This document shows, piece after piece, positions 1 to 6,916 of a stretch of DNA of 32,472 nucleotides. Both the position numbers and the translations under genes were made by a program. This stretch comes from Hydrogenimonas sp. Its GTDB lineage: Bacteria; Campylobacterota; Campylobacteria; Campylobacterales; Hydrogenimonadaceae. Each line of letters opens with the position of its first letter. Positions within the stretch are counted from its first letter, which is position 1. The notes below the pieces were generated by a model that saw only the letters and a program-made list of their open reading frames with translations, was not told the origin of the DNA and did no database searches. The stretch lies in the NCBI GenBank assembly GCA_003978765.1, contig QNYO01000050.1, forward strand, positions 1-32,472, written 5' to 3'.

Positions 1-37
1 TAATCTCAATCACTTTAGAAGGAATTGACAAACACAT
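1..37 (-). CDS. hypC: HypC hydrogenase maturation chaperone, 5' fragment
   Basis: Only the first 12 codons are inside the window, and they read MCLSIPSKVIEI. HypC/HybG proteins start with MCL(A/S)IP, and Cys2, which binds the Fe(CN)2CO precursor, is visible. The ATG overlaps the hypB stop by one base (TAATG), a typical translational-coupling arrangement. HypC works with HypD as the scaffold on which the iron-cyanide-carbonyl group of the [NiFe] site is built and is then handed to the large-subunit precursor. hypD and hypE probably follow outside the window (inference). Confidence 0.85.
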   Translation of the reverse strand, partial: MCLSIPSKVIEI

Positions 38-804
38 TAGCGCATCTCCATTTTGAATTTAATCCAGTCAGCAACTCGCTTAACTGAGTCGGGATCTTTG
101 GTACTTACCTCCAAGACATCGACACCCGGTTTAATCTTACGTGCCGCTTGCTTCGCACTTTCGACACTAAAATCAAAGTATGGCAACAAGTCGGTTTTAG
201 TAATCAGAACCAAATCGGCCTGACGGAACATGACAGGATATTTTTCGATCTTATCTTCACCCTCTGGAACCGAAACCAAAACGATATTGAGGTGTGTCCC
301 CACATCATAGCTCGCTGGGCAGACAAGGTTACCAACATTCTCGACAAAGCAGACATCGATCTCATCCAATGGCATATCATGAAGCCCTTGATGCACCATG
401 AAAGCATCAAGATGGCAGGCACTACCTGTCTGAATCTGATAGGCTGGAATCCCTTTGGCTTTAATGCGGTCTGCATCACGATTGGTCTCCAGATCGCCTT
501 CAACAACACCAAATTTAAATGGTGCCATATCGGCTAACTGCTCCAAAAGTGTGGTCTTACCACTCCCTGGTGAACTCATCAGGTTAATCGCCAAGACATT
601 ATGATTATCAAAATGGGCACGGTTATGTGCCGCTTCATGGTCATTTTTATCCAAAATTTTGCTAATGACTTCGATCGTCTTAGCATCATTCAACTGTGGG
701 TTGTGATGTAGCGTTTCGTGTGCCGCTTGATGGGCTTTTGAATGGTCATGATGGTGGTGATGGTGATGATGGTCTGTAATTGAGCAGCCGCAATCTTTAC
801 ACAT
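37..804 (-). CDS. hypB: HypB, nickel-inserting GTPase for [NiFe] hydrogenase
   Basis: HypB is a 255-residue SIMIBI-class GTPase that, with HypA, delivers Ni2+ to the hydrogenase large subunit after the iron group is in place. The N-terminus carries the CxxCGC high-affinity nickel motif (Cys2, Cys5, Cys7), followed by a His-rich nickel-storage stretch with eight consecutive His (residues 12-19) and more His up to about residue 34. The P-loop SSPGSGKTT lies at about 77-85. The motif CFVENVGNLVCPASYDVG carries the metal-site Cys of the G-domain, and TKTD is the guanine-specificity motif. An AGAAGGGG Shine-Dalgarno sits just before the ATG. It is preceded by a 199-bp gap with its own TATAAT box, and followed by hypC with a one-base overlap. 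Hyp proteins usually serve all hydrogenases in a cell. Confidence 0.97.
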   Translation of the reverse strand: MCKDCGCSITDHHHHHHHHDHSKAHQAAHETLHHNPQLNDAKTIEVISKILDKNDHEAAHNRAHFDNHNVLAINLMSSPGSGKTTLLEQLADMAPFKFGVVEGDLETNRDADRIKAKGIPAYQIQTGSACHLDAFMVHQGLHDMPLDEIDVCFVENVGNLVCPASYDVGTHLNIVLVSVPEGEDKIEKYPVMFRQADLVLITKTDLLPYFDFSVESAKQAARKIKPGVDVLEVSTKDPDSVKRVADWIKFKMEMR

Positions 805-862
805 GGATAACCCCTTCTCTATGAGATAAAATAGTCTTTTAAAATTACTTAAATAACGAAGT

Positions 863-868
863 ATTATA
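863..868 (-). promoter_or_regulatory. -10 box (TATAAT) of probable hypBC promoter
   Basis: A perfect TATAAT on the minus strand lies 59 bp upstream of the hypB ATG, in an AT-rich gap. A weak -35 (AAGTTG) sits 17 bp further upstream. Poor -35 conservation is normal for sigma70 promoters of Campylobacterota. Together with the hairpin at 978-1000, this suggests that hypBC can be transcribed independently of the hydrogenase genes upstream. Confidence 0.5.
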
Positions 869-977
869 CGCTTGCTCTATGAAAACAACTTTAAAAAATA
901 GGCTACTTATATAGTTTTAGGACTACTTACTTTATACCATTATGAAAGATGGAGAGCCAAAAAGAGGAGAGTTGGGA

Positions 978-1000
978 ACAAGGAGGTTTGACCTCCTTGT
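978..1000. terminator. Stem-loop between flavoprotein gene and hypB
   Basis: A perfect 10-bp inverted repeat, ACAAGGAGGT-TTG-ACCTCCTTGT, starts just past the stop codon of the flavoprotein gene. On the minus strand it is not followed at once by a pure U-tract; TCTTTTTGG comes about 20 nt later. It is therefore either a weak terminator/attenuator or an mRNA 3' stabiliser. The stem contains a consensus Shine-Dalgarno sequence, probably by chance. Confidence 0.5.
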
Positions 1001-1003
1001 ACT

Positions 1004-2428
1004 TTAAAGCGAGATACCAAAATCTTTCAAAATCGCTAACGCTGCCTTTTTACCATCAGCAGCCGCTGTGACCGCAAGGTCAGCACCACGAACAGCATCA
1101 CCGCCTGCAAAGATTCTTGGATTCGAGGTGCGTTTGTTCTCATCAACAATCACTTCACCCCACTTACCTGTCTCAATCTGCGCATCTTCATACCAAGGGA
1201 AGACAACATTATCAAAACCAAGTGCAAGAATAATCACATCACATGGAATCTCAAATTCACTTCCCTCAATCACACGCAATTTTCGCCGACCACTCTCATC
1301 GGGTTCACCCAATTCAGTGCGTTGACAGATAATCCCTTTAACATGGTACCCATCATCGACAACAACCTCTTTAGGAGCTGTATAGAACTCAAACTGTACT
1401 CCCTCTTCTTTGGCGTTGATCACCTCTTTGCGACTCCCTGGCATATTGGCTTCATCACGGCGATAGAGACACTTAACCGATTTTGCTTTGGTACGCACGG
1501 CGGTTCGCACAGCATCCATTGCTGAGTCACCCCCTCCGATGACCACAACATCTTTTCCTTCAAGAATTGACTCATAGAAGTCTTCAAAGACCCTTTTTTG
1601 AGCATGTTTGAGGATATCCATAACGTGATAGACACCATGCGCATCTTCATTCTTCATCCGTGCACTTCGACCACTTGGTGCACCAAGTGCTACAAAGATG
1701 GCATCATACTCATTCAGCATCTCTTTCATCTGTGCCGAACTCTTAATCTCAGTATTGAGATAGAGATTGAGCCCAGCCTCTTTCATCCACTCAAATCGTC
1801 GGAAGATGACATCTTTTTCAATTTTGAAGTTGGGAATACCATAGGTCAAAAGACCACCCGGACGGTCAGACTTTTCAAACATATCGACTTGAACACCGCC
1901 ACGCAAAAGGAATGTGGCACAACTAAACCCTGCAGGTCCACTTCCAATCACTGCCACACGATGGCCACTTTTGGGCTTATCCTCACCATAATAGGGGCGC
2001 AATCCCCGCTTAAACGCCTCCTCATTCAGATAGACTTCAATCGCACCGATCGTAACACTACCATGCTCCGTCTTTCCAATCGTACAGCCCCCTTGACACA
2101 AAATGTCGTGTGGACAGACAAGTCCCAAAATTTCAGGGAATGGAGAGACCTCATTACTTGCTTTGAAAGCCCCTTCAATATCTCCTTGCTTGACCTTATC
2201 GAGCCAAACCGGAATCTTATTTTCAAGTGGACATCCTGTCCGACAGAAGCTAAACTCACTCTTTAGATCACGCATAATATCGACAGGACACTTTAGACAG
2301 CGTGATGCCTGCAAGCTCGCTTCTGATTCACTAAACATCTCATAAGTTGGCTGAAAGTCTACGATTCTCTCATTGGGATCTCTTTTTCGGGGTGTCTCCC
2401 TTTTGATTTTGAGATACTGCTTCTTCAT
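1004..2428 (-). CDS. GltD/NfnB-like NAD(P)H-binding FAD/Fe-S oxidoreductase
   Basis: The protein has 474 residues and belongs to the glutamate-synthase small-subunit family, which also includes NfnB and SudA. The N-terminal Fe-S domain has Cys44, Cys47, Cys62 and Cys66, then a second Cys set around VCPHDILCQGGC (about 104-115). An FAD Rossmann motif (VIGSGPAGFSCA) lies near 160 and a second nucleotide motif (VVIGGGDSAMDA) near 297. The NADPH-type signature YRRDEANMPGS and a C-terminal FAGGDAVRGADLAVTAAADG FAD motif complete the fold. It passes electrons between NAD(P)H and a partner protein. No glutamate synthase large subunit is nearby. Instead its ATG overlaps the hypA stop by four bases (ATGA) inside a group 4 hydrogenase operon, so I infer it links the hydrogenase or its ferredoxin to NAD(P)(H). 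The gap between Cys47 and Cys62 is longer than the usual four residues. Confidence 0.85.
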   Translation of the reverse strand: MKKQYLKIKRETPRKRDPNERIVDFQPTYEMFSESEASLQASRCLKCPVDIMRDLKSEFSFCRTGCPLENKIPVWLDKVKQGDIEGAFKASNEVSPFPEILGLVCPHDILCQGGCTIGKTEHGSVTIGAIEVYLNEEAFKRGLRPYYGEDKPKSGHRVAVIGSGPAGFSCATFLLRGGVQVDMFEKSDRPGGLLTYGIPNFKIEKDVIFRRFEWMKEAGLNLYLNTEIKSSAQMKEMLNEYDAIFVALGAPSGRSARMKNEDAHGVYHVMDILKHAQKRVFEDFYESILEGKDVVVIGGGDSAMDAVRTAVRTKAKSVKCLYRRDEANMPGSRKEVINAKEEGVQFEFYTAPKEVVVDDGYHVKGIICQRTELGEPDESGRRKLRVIEGSEFEIPCDVIILALGFDNVVFPWYEDAQIETGKWGEVIVDENKRTSNPRIFAGGDAVRGADLAVTAAADGKKAALAILKDFGISL

Positions 2429-2766
2429 CCATCTTCCTTTAACACGATATAGTCTATATGCATCTCTTGACCAGTAAGTACTTTGGTATCACCACTTTCA
2501 CAAACGGGACAGTAAAAGTTGAAATGATCGACCGGTGAGACCGCTTTGCATGCCTGACATTCGATCGTAATATCGATCAACTCCATCTCCATCACCGCAT
2601 CATGGCAGACGGTATCCTCTTTAAAGACTTCAAAACTCTCTTTGAGAAAATGGGGTTCAATCCCGCTCATCTTCCCAATCTTCACCACAACCTTTTCAAC
2701 CGCTCTGCCCTTGGCATGTTTTTCACACAGATCGAGCATCGACTGAACAATCGAATACTCATGCAT
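2425..2766 (-). CDS. hypA: HypA, nickel metallochaperone
   Basis: HypA has 113 residues starting MHEYSIVQSM. It carries the invariant MHE N-terminus (nickel ligands Met1, His2, Glu3) and a structural zinc site made of two CxxC pairs, CQAC and CPVC, in the C-terminal half. HypA takes Ni2+ to the hydrogenase large subunit together with HypB. The frame stays open further upstream, but only this start gives the functional MHE terminus, so the longer reading was rejected. The start overlaps the end of the upstream ferredoxin gene by 8 bp and the stop overlaps the flavoprotein start by 4 bp. The gene is therefore translationally coupled inside the group 4 operon. Confidence 0.96.
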   Translation of the reverse strand: MHEYSIVQSMLDLCEKHAKGRAVEKVVVKIGKMSGIEPHFLKESFEVFKEDTVCHDAVMEMELIDITIECQACKAVSPVDHFNFYCPVCESGDTKVLTGQEMHIDYIVLKEDG

Positions 2767-3283
2767 TGGCGTGTCGCCCCTCCAACTCTTTACCGTACTG
2801 AATTGCGCGATAAAGATCATAGTCGATGAGTGAAATAGCATCGGTGGGACAGACATTGACACATGCCTGTTTTCCCTCTTCACCACCGCAAAGATCACAC
2901 GTAAGAGCCACCATTTGACTCAAAGGAGCATCAGCTTTGTGGTTAGGAACCATCACAACGGCACCGTAAGGACAGACCATTTCACAGCTTTGACAACCAA
3001 TACAGTCATCTTCGTAATATTTCACATAGTTATCTTCATAGCGGATAATATCGATCGGACAAGCATTGACACATGGAGCATCTTCACACTGCATACACTG
3101 CATTGGTGCCATCAACTCACCCATCTTAATCACCTTATTGCGTGAAATCAGTTTTTCACCGCTTTGCCCCAGCTCATACGCCTGTTCCAGTGTTATTCCC
3201 ATGTGGCTTGCCGCACATGCAAGTTCACAGTTCAGACAGCCGATACACTTCTCTGCATCGGCATAGATAAATTTATGACTCAT
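2759..3283 (-). CDS. CooF/HydN-like four-cluster [4Fe-4S] ferredoxin
   Basis: The protein has 174 residues and 16 cysteines in four ferredoxin-type sets: CIGCLNCELAC, CMQCEDAPCVNACP, CIGCQSCEMVCP, and CDLCGGEEGKQACVNVCP. This is the architecture of the electron-carrier subunits CooF, HycB, HydN and DmsB, which hold four [4Fe-4S] clusters. It has no signal peptide, so it acts in the cytosol. It lies 16 bp after the large-subunit gene and overlaps hypA, matching the CooH-CooF order of CO-linked hydrogenase operons. No CO dehydrogenase gene is visible. I infer that it carries electrons between the hydrogenase and another redox partner, possibly the flavoprotein encoded two genes downstream. Confidence 0.9.
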   Translation of the reverse strand: MSHKFIYADAEKCIGCLNCELACAASHMGITLEQAYELGQSGEKLISRNKVIKMGELMAPMQCMQCEDAPCVNACPIDIIRYEDNYVKYYEDDCIGCQSCEMVCPYGAVVMVPNHKADAPLSQMVALTCDLCGGEEGKQACVNVCPTDAISLIDYDLYRAIQYGKELEGRHANA

Positions 3284-3299
3284 CGTTCCAACTCCTAAC

Positions 3300-4382
3300 T
3301 TACCGCTCTGTACATGAGATACAAGGATCGATACTGTTCAAAATCAGTGTCACATCGCTTACTTTGCTACCGAGAATCATCACTTTCAGCGCTTCCCAGT
3401 TGGTATAGGTAGGCACTTTCCATCGCATTCTGACCGGTTTTTGTGTACCATCAGTTTTAAGATAGTAGATCAGCTCACCGCGTGGTGCTTCAACCCGTAC
3501 TGTTGCTTCACCTGCTGGAATATGAGGACGTTTTGCAAGGGCAATCTCTCCCTCAGGAAGGTTTTTCACCACCTCTTTAATCATACGAACTGCTTCGGTA
3601 ATATCTCCCAAACGGCACATCGCACGTGCATGAACATCACCGGCATCTCGTAGTGTCACCTTTGGTTTAAGCTCGTCATAAAGTGCATAGGGTGCTTTCA
3701 CACGGACATCATTGTTAATCCCACTACCACGTGCCACAGGCCCTGTCACACCCAATCGTAAAGCATCTGCTTTAGGAAGTACACCAATACCCACTGTACG
3801 GGCAACCACTTTTTCATCATGCTCATACTGCTCTGTCAACGATGCCAACTTCGGTGTAAATGTTTCGAGTGTTTTAAGAATTAGATCAATCTTCTCATCA
3901 TCAAGATCATACTTGACACCTGTGAGTGTATTGGCACTCATATCCATACGGTTACCCCAGATAATCTCTTTAAGATCTTGCATCAACTCCCGAGTCTCCA
4001 TCGTCTCCTTCATCAAGTCGTGATGATGGATCAAATGGGCAAGCATGGCAAGGTTAAAGAGATTTGATGCGGCACGCTTTACCTCATCAGCCACAACACG
4101 AAGGGCTTCAGCACGACGTGGCACTTTGACACCTGCAATCTTCTCAACAGCCAATGCATAAGCAAAAGGGTGGTTGTTTGAACACAAAGAGCAGACCCGC
4201 TCTGTTAGAATCAGGTTCTGCATAAAGTTCTTCTGTGTCACCAACGACTCCATACCACGATGGATAAAACCGTTGATCAAATCGACATGTGTTACTACCT
4301 TGTCATCATTCGCCGAAAGTTTGAAGTAAACCGACTCCTCCAATTCGGGGTGAAATGGTCCAATCGTCACTCTCTCACTCAT
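3300..4382 (-). CDS. Group 4 [NiFe] hydrogenase large subunit (CooH/EchE-like)
   Basis: This is the 360-residue catalytic subunit of an energy-converting-type hydrogenase, related to NuoD. The nickel ligands are in RVCSLCSNNH (Cys64, Cys67) and DPCISCTER (Cys354, Cys357). Both pairs are intact, so it is a true hydrogenase rather than complex I NuoD. The protein stops at TER, where the C-terminal peptide of many large subunits would begin, so no maturation protease is expected for it. It overlaps the upstream NuoC-like gene by four bases and is followed by the four-cluster ferredoxin. Family members catalyse 2H+ + 2e- = H2, usually with ferredoxin. The exact subtype (Coo, Ech or another group 4 branch) needs a tree. 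Confidence 0.93.
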   Translation of the reverse strand: MSERVTIGPFHPELEESVYFKLSANDDKVVTHVDLINGFIHRGMESLVTQKNFMQNLILTERVCSLCSNNHPFAYALAVEKIAGVKVPRRAEALRVVADEVKRAASNLFNLAMLAHLIHHHDLMKETMETRELMQDLKEIIWGNRMDMSANTLTGVKYDLDDEKIDLILKTLETFTPKLASLTEQYEHDEKVVARTVGIGVLPKADALRLGVTGPVARGSGINNDVRVKAPYALYDELKPKVTLRDAGDVHARAMCRLGDITEAVRMIKEVVKNLPEGEIALAKRPHIPAGEATVRVEAPRGELIYYLKTDGTQKPVRMRWKVPTYTNWEALKVMILGSKVSDVTLILNSIDPCISCTER

Positions 4383-4891
4383 GCTCTCTTCTCCTTCTCA
4401 ACTCGCTCCCATAAAATGTCACTCTCACTCACCCCAAGCATCATCTTAGAGAGTGGAATATAACGGTTTAGTACCCCTTTCATGAGGCTCTCATCAAGAA
4501 ATAGCCGCTCATTGTTTGGATGTCCAACTGGCTCAATTCCATACATTTCACGAAACTCCCGCTCTGCCCAATCAGCACTTGGAAGCAGTGGTGTAATGGC
4601 ATCAATCGTATGGTCGGTTGTATACGCTTCGATATTCAGAAGGATGCCATCAATATCGAGATGATAGATCAGTGTATGCCCCTCTTCTGTCTTATAAGCC
4701 GTTGCTGTCACACAACGCCCTCCAAGATTGGCAACGACACGGGCAGCATTTAAAAGATCGCGTTTATCTTCGAGCTTCAACCACAATACTGGATTACCGT
4801 AGTTATCGCTATCTTCAGTCAATGTATAGGCATATTGCAAACTTGCTTGAAGTGGTTCTGTCATGGCATGGATCTTATTCATCGATAACAC
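4379..4891 (-). CDS. NuoC/CooU/EchD-like 30-kDa hydrogenase subunit
   Basis: The protein has 170 residues in the respiratory-chain 30-kDa subunit family. The conserved segment LPSADWAEREFREMYGIEPVGHPNNERLFLDE is the family signature (W-x-ERE-x-D/MYGI-x-x-x-GHP). Members of this family form the soluble arm that packs against the large subunit in complex I and group 4 hydrogenases. The first ATG overlaps the end of the small-subunit gene by 13 bp; an alternative start is the Met three residues later (MNKIHAM). It sits between small and large subunit genes, the same order as cooL-cooX-cooU-cooH. Confidence 0.9.
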   Translation of the reverse strand: MLSMNKIHAMTEPLQASLQYAYTLTEDSDNYGNPVLWLKLEDKRDLLNAARVVANLGGRCVTATAYKTEEGHTLIYHLDIDGILLNIEAYTTDHTIDAITPLLPSADWAEREFREMYGIEPVGHPNNERLFLDESLMKGVLNRYIPLSKMMLGVSESDILWERVEKEKRA

Positions 4892-5760
4892 CTTTCAAAC
4901 GTTGTTCTCTTTCGACACTCTGGACAGCTCTTTGTTAACATCTCTGGTACCTCTTCCTTAGGATATGACCGATGAATCAGTGCTTCGGTTGCCGGTATAA
5001 AGTTTTTGCCACAATCTTCACACTCATGGAACGGTATCAATGCAACATGGGTATCGGTATACTTCTCCTCTTGTCGCTGAATGGTATGGAAGTCGTTGGT
5101 TGTAAAAATGGCACCTGTTGGGCAGTAGTAGGAACAGTTACCACAAAAACAGCAGGTGTTATGCCAAATGGTATGCTCATACCCCTCTAAGGTTTTGGTA
5201 ATCTTAATAGCTCCAGAAGGACAAACCGTTTCACAGGTACGACATGCCGTACACTTCTGTGCATCCAGTGAGATCCGACCGCGATAGCTTTCAGGAGCTT
5301 CAAAGTCGGTAAAGATTGTCTCCAACTTCGTTGGCATCGGTTGGTCAAGAAGCTTCGATTGCAAAATCTTCACACCTTGTGCAATCGCTTCAGCAATGGC
5401 TTGTGGACGCGGTGGACATCCTGCAACATTGACATCAACATCGATATACTTATCAAGGGGCCCATAAATGGCATAAGAGTCTCTAAAGATTCCTGTTGTC
5501 ACCGAACAGGTTCCAACACCCACAACCACATAAGGGGGTTTTACTTTAGAGACAGCCTCTTCAAAAAAGGCTTGACTACGTGCTGTCATTGGTCCAGTAA
5601 TCACCAAAATATTGGCATCTTCAATCCGATCAACCAACTCAACACCAAGTTGATCCAGATGAAATTTTGGTACAAATGCCGTTGCAACAAACTCGACATC
5701 ACACCCGTTACAGCTTCCAGTATTGATTCTAAATAGTCTGGGTTTGACTGTTTGCTCCAT
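4879..5760 (-). CDS. Group 4 hydrogenase small subunit fused to 2x[4Fe-4S] ferredoxin and C-terminal Cys motif
   Basis: The protein has 293 residues in three parts. Residues about 1-135 are a NuoB/CooL/EchC-type small subunit with the ligands of one [4Fe-4S] cluster: SCNGC, GTCSVTTG and AGCPPRP. Residues about 155-220 are a NuoI/CooX-type ferredoxin with CTACRTCETVCP and CCFCGNCSYYCP, giving two [4Fe-4S] clusters. The tail has CEDCGKNF and CPEC motifs resembling a zinc- or iron-binding element. In Coo and Ech systems the small subunit and ferredoxin are separate proteins, so this is a fusion of two adjacent subunits. The predicted electron path is Ni site, small-subunit cluster, then fused ferredoxin. 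The gene starts 11 bp after the 99-residue gene and overlaps the NuoC-like gene. Confidence 0.9.
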   Translation of the reverse strand: MEQTVKPRLFRINTGSCNGCDVEFVATAFVPKFHLDQLGVELVDRIEDANILVITGPMTARSQAFFEEAVSKVKPPYVVVGVGTCSVTTGIFRDSYAIYGPLDKYIDVDVNVAGCPPRPQAIAEAIAQGVKILQSKLLDQPMPTKLETIFTDFEAPESYRGRISLDAQKCTACRTCETVCPSGAIKITKTLEGYEHTIWHNTCCFCGNCSYYCPTGAIFTTNDFHTIQRQEEKYTDTHVALIPFHECEDCGKNFIPATEALIHRSYPKEEVPEMLTKSCPECRKRTTFERCYR

Positions 5761-5771
5761 CCCTCTATCCT

Positions 5772-6071
5772 TTATTCATCACAATATTGAATATTGAGTT
5801 CTGCCATCAGTGCATTAAAAAAGAGTAGTCCATAGCGGTGCATATCATCGTGATAAAACTCTACACAGATCAATCCACACTCTTCATCATGCTGTTCAGT
5901 AAAGAGCTCCACCTCTTCTGGTGGATAATTATGTACTTCAATTAATTTCTGAACCACAGCAAAAATCTTATCTTTCATACTCTTACAGCAATACTCTATC
6001 TCTAGAATATTGTTGCCACAGTCCATATTGCAGTAGGCTCTAATACATGTCTTTTTCTCCTGGACTATCAT
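5772..6071 (-). CDS. Cys-rich small protein leading the group 4 hydrogenase operon, unknown function
   Basis: I do not recognise this 99-residue acidic protein. It has cysteines at the N-terminus (TCIRAYCNMDCGNN, then YCC), one or two more in the middle (ECGLIC) and one near the end (YCDE). No transmembrane segment or signal peptide is seen. An AAAGG Shine-Dalgarno lies 8 nt before the ATG. It is the first gene of the operon and stands 11 bp before the small-subunit gene, the place where cooM/cooK-type membrane genes might be expected. A role as an assembly factor or small Fe-S/metal-binding partner is possible but is only inference from position and Cys content. Confidence 0.75.
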   Translation of the reverse strand: MIVQEKKTCIRAYCNMDCGNNILEIEYCCKSMKDKIFAVVQKLIEVHNYPPEEVELFTEQHDEECGLICVEFYHDDMHRYGLLFFNALMAELNIQYCDE

Positions 6072-6157
6072 GATACTTGCCTTTAGTATGTAGTTTTTCT
6101 GGGCAACCCAATTTTGAAAAAAAATTATATCGGTGTGATATAGACGATGGCTTTAAA

Positions 6158-6176
6158 AAAAATGAGGCGTCATTCA
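6158..6176 (-). promoter_or_regulatory. Weak match to the shared 19-bp TetR-type site
   Basis: On the minus strand this reads TGAATGAC-GCCTC-ATTTTT, matching TGAATGAA-N5-ATTYAT at 12 of 14 fixed positions. It lies in the 223-bp divergent gap between the group 4 hydrogenase operon and TetR A, where an autoregulatory operator is expected. The match is weaker than the copies at psrA and hydA. Confidence 0.35.
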
Positions 6177-6193
6177 TAAATTTGATTATGAAT
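6172..6193. repeat. Perfect inverted repeat in the divergent promoter region
   Basis: ATTCATAA-N6-TTATGAAT has 8-bp perfect arms and is centred in the gap between the 99-residue gene (minus) and TetR A (plus). It overlaps the weak 19-bp site at 6158-6176. Its size and symmetry fit a dimeric regulator such as TetR A; binding is inferred. Confidence 0.45.
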
Positions 6194-6294
6194 ATTTGTT
6201 TTGTAAATAAAAGAAAGTTACAATTTAAGATTGTTACAATACGATTACAGATTCTAAAAAGCCCATCTATACGATTTTCATAGGGAGAGTTTGA

Positions 6295-6879
6295 TTGAAT
6301 AAACGACAAAAACGTGCAAAAATTATCGCCTCTGCTCTACGACTCTTCTCCAAACAGGGGTTTTACAAAACGACCATGTGTGATATTGCCGATACCCTAC
6401 AGATTAGTGAAGGGACTCTCTATAACTACTTCCCATCTAAAATGAGTTTGGCAACTGCTGCCATCTCCCATGTCACAGGGAAGATGGCAATCGATCTACG
6501 ATATATCAACAATAAGTCGATTCCAGCCACAGAAAAGATTTGTGAATTTGTACGAAGCTACTTCTGTTTTATCCAAAAGAATCCTGAAATGGTTGAATAC
6601 TTTTTTCAAGTCTATCTCTCCAACCGAGAGATATTCTGCGATGAGGATGATTGCGGTTTTTCACTTGCCAAAGAGTTTATCGAGGAGTTGGAGCGACTCA
6701 TCAATGATGGTGTTCAAACCCGTCATTTTACCCAAGAGAACTTTTTTATTGCATTCTCATCGATTATGGGTATCTTAGGAAGTATCACTTTCCTTTATAA
6801 TGAAGGGGTATTACAAAAGCCTTTAGATGAGCACTGTGATGAGATTGCACAAGCCATTTGCCGTGCCTTACAATCCTAA
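6295..6879 (+). CDS. TetR-family regulator A
   Basis: The protein has 194 residues and a TetR N-terminal HTH at about 5-50. Conserved positions include ALRLFSKQGFYKTTMCDIA and the recognition helix region ISEGTLYNYFPSK. The C-terminal ligand/dimer domain has the segment FFQVYLSNREIF, shared with the three other TetR proteins in this window, so the four are paralogues. The start is TTG at 6295, preceded by AGGGAG at the right distance; no ATG fits better. It is transcribed divergently from the group 4 hydrogenase operon and is probably its local repressor and its own. The ligand is unknown. Confidence 0.9.
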   Translation: MNKRQKRAKIIASALRLFSKQGFYKTTMCDIADTLQISEGTLYNYFPSKMSLATAAISHVTGKMAIDLRYINNKSIPATEKICEFVRSYFCFIQKNPEMVEYFFQVYLSNREIFCDEDDCGFSLAKEFIEELERLINDGVQTRHFTQENFFIAFSSIMGILGSITFLYNEGVLQKPLDEHCDEIAQAICRALQS

Positions 6880-6906
6880 GTGACTTGACCACCAGTGCCA
6901 AGTCAC
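6880..6906. terminator. Stem-loop between convergent TetR A and carbonic anhydrase genes
   Basis: GTGACTTG and CAAGTCAC form 8-bp arms around an 11-nt loop, located between the two convergent stop codons. There is no U-tract on either strand, so it is a candidate bidirectional terminator at best. Confidence 0.35.
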
Positions 6907-6916
6907 AAATCGATCG

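Noticed and set aside
2767-2898. 44-residue N-terminal extension of hypA
   Set aside because: HypA needs its MHE N-terminus for nickel binding, and the extension is the shadow of the ferredoxin gene read in another frame.
2759-3283. CO dehydrogenase-linked CooF system
   Set aside because: The operon order resembles coo genes, but no CO dehydrogenase (cooS/cooC) gene is in the window, so CO oxidation is not supported.
3300-5760. Complex I (nuoB-nuoC-nuoD) genes
   Set aside because: The large subunit keeps both CxxC nickel-binding pairs, which NuoD lacks, and hyp genes follow directly.
6217-6240. Direct repeat GTTACAAT before TetR A
   Set aside because: Two copies 16 bp apart in AT-rich DNA; one probably serves as a -10 box (TACAAT at 6235-6240). 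Too weak to call a regulatory repeat.
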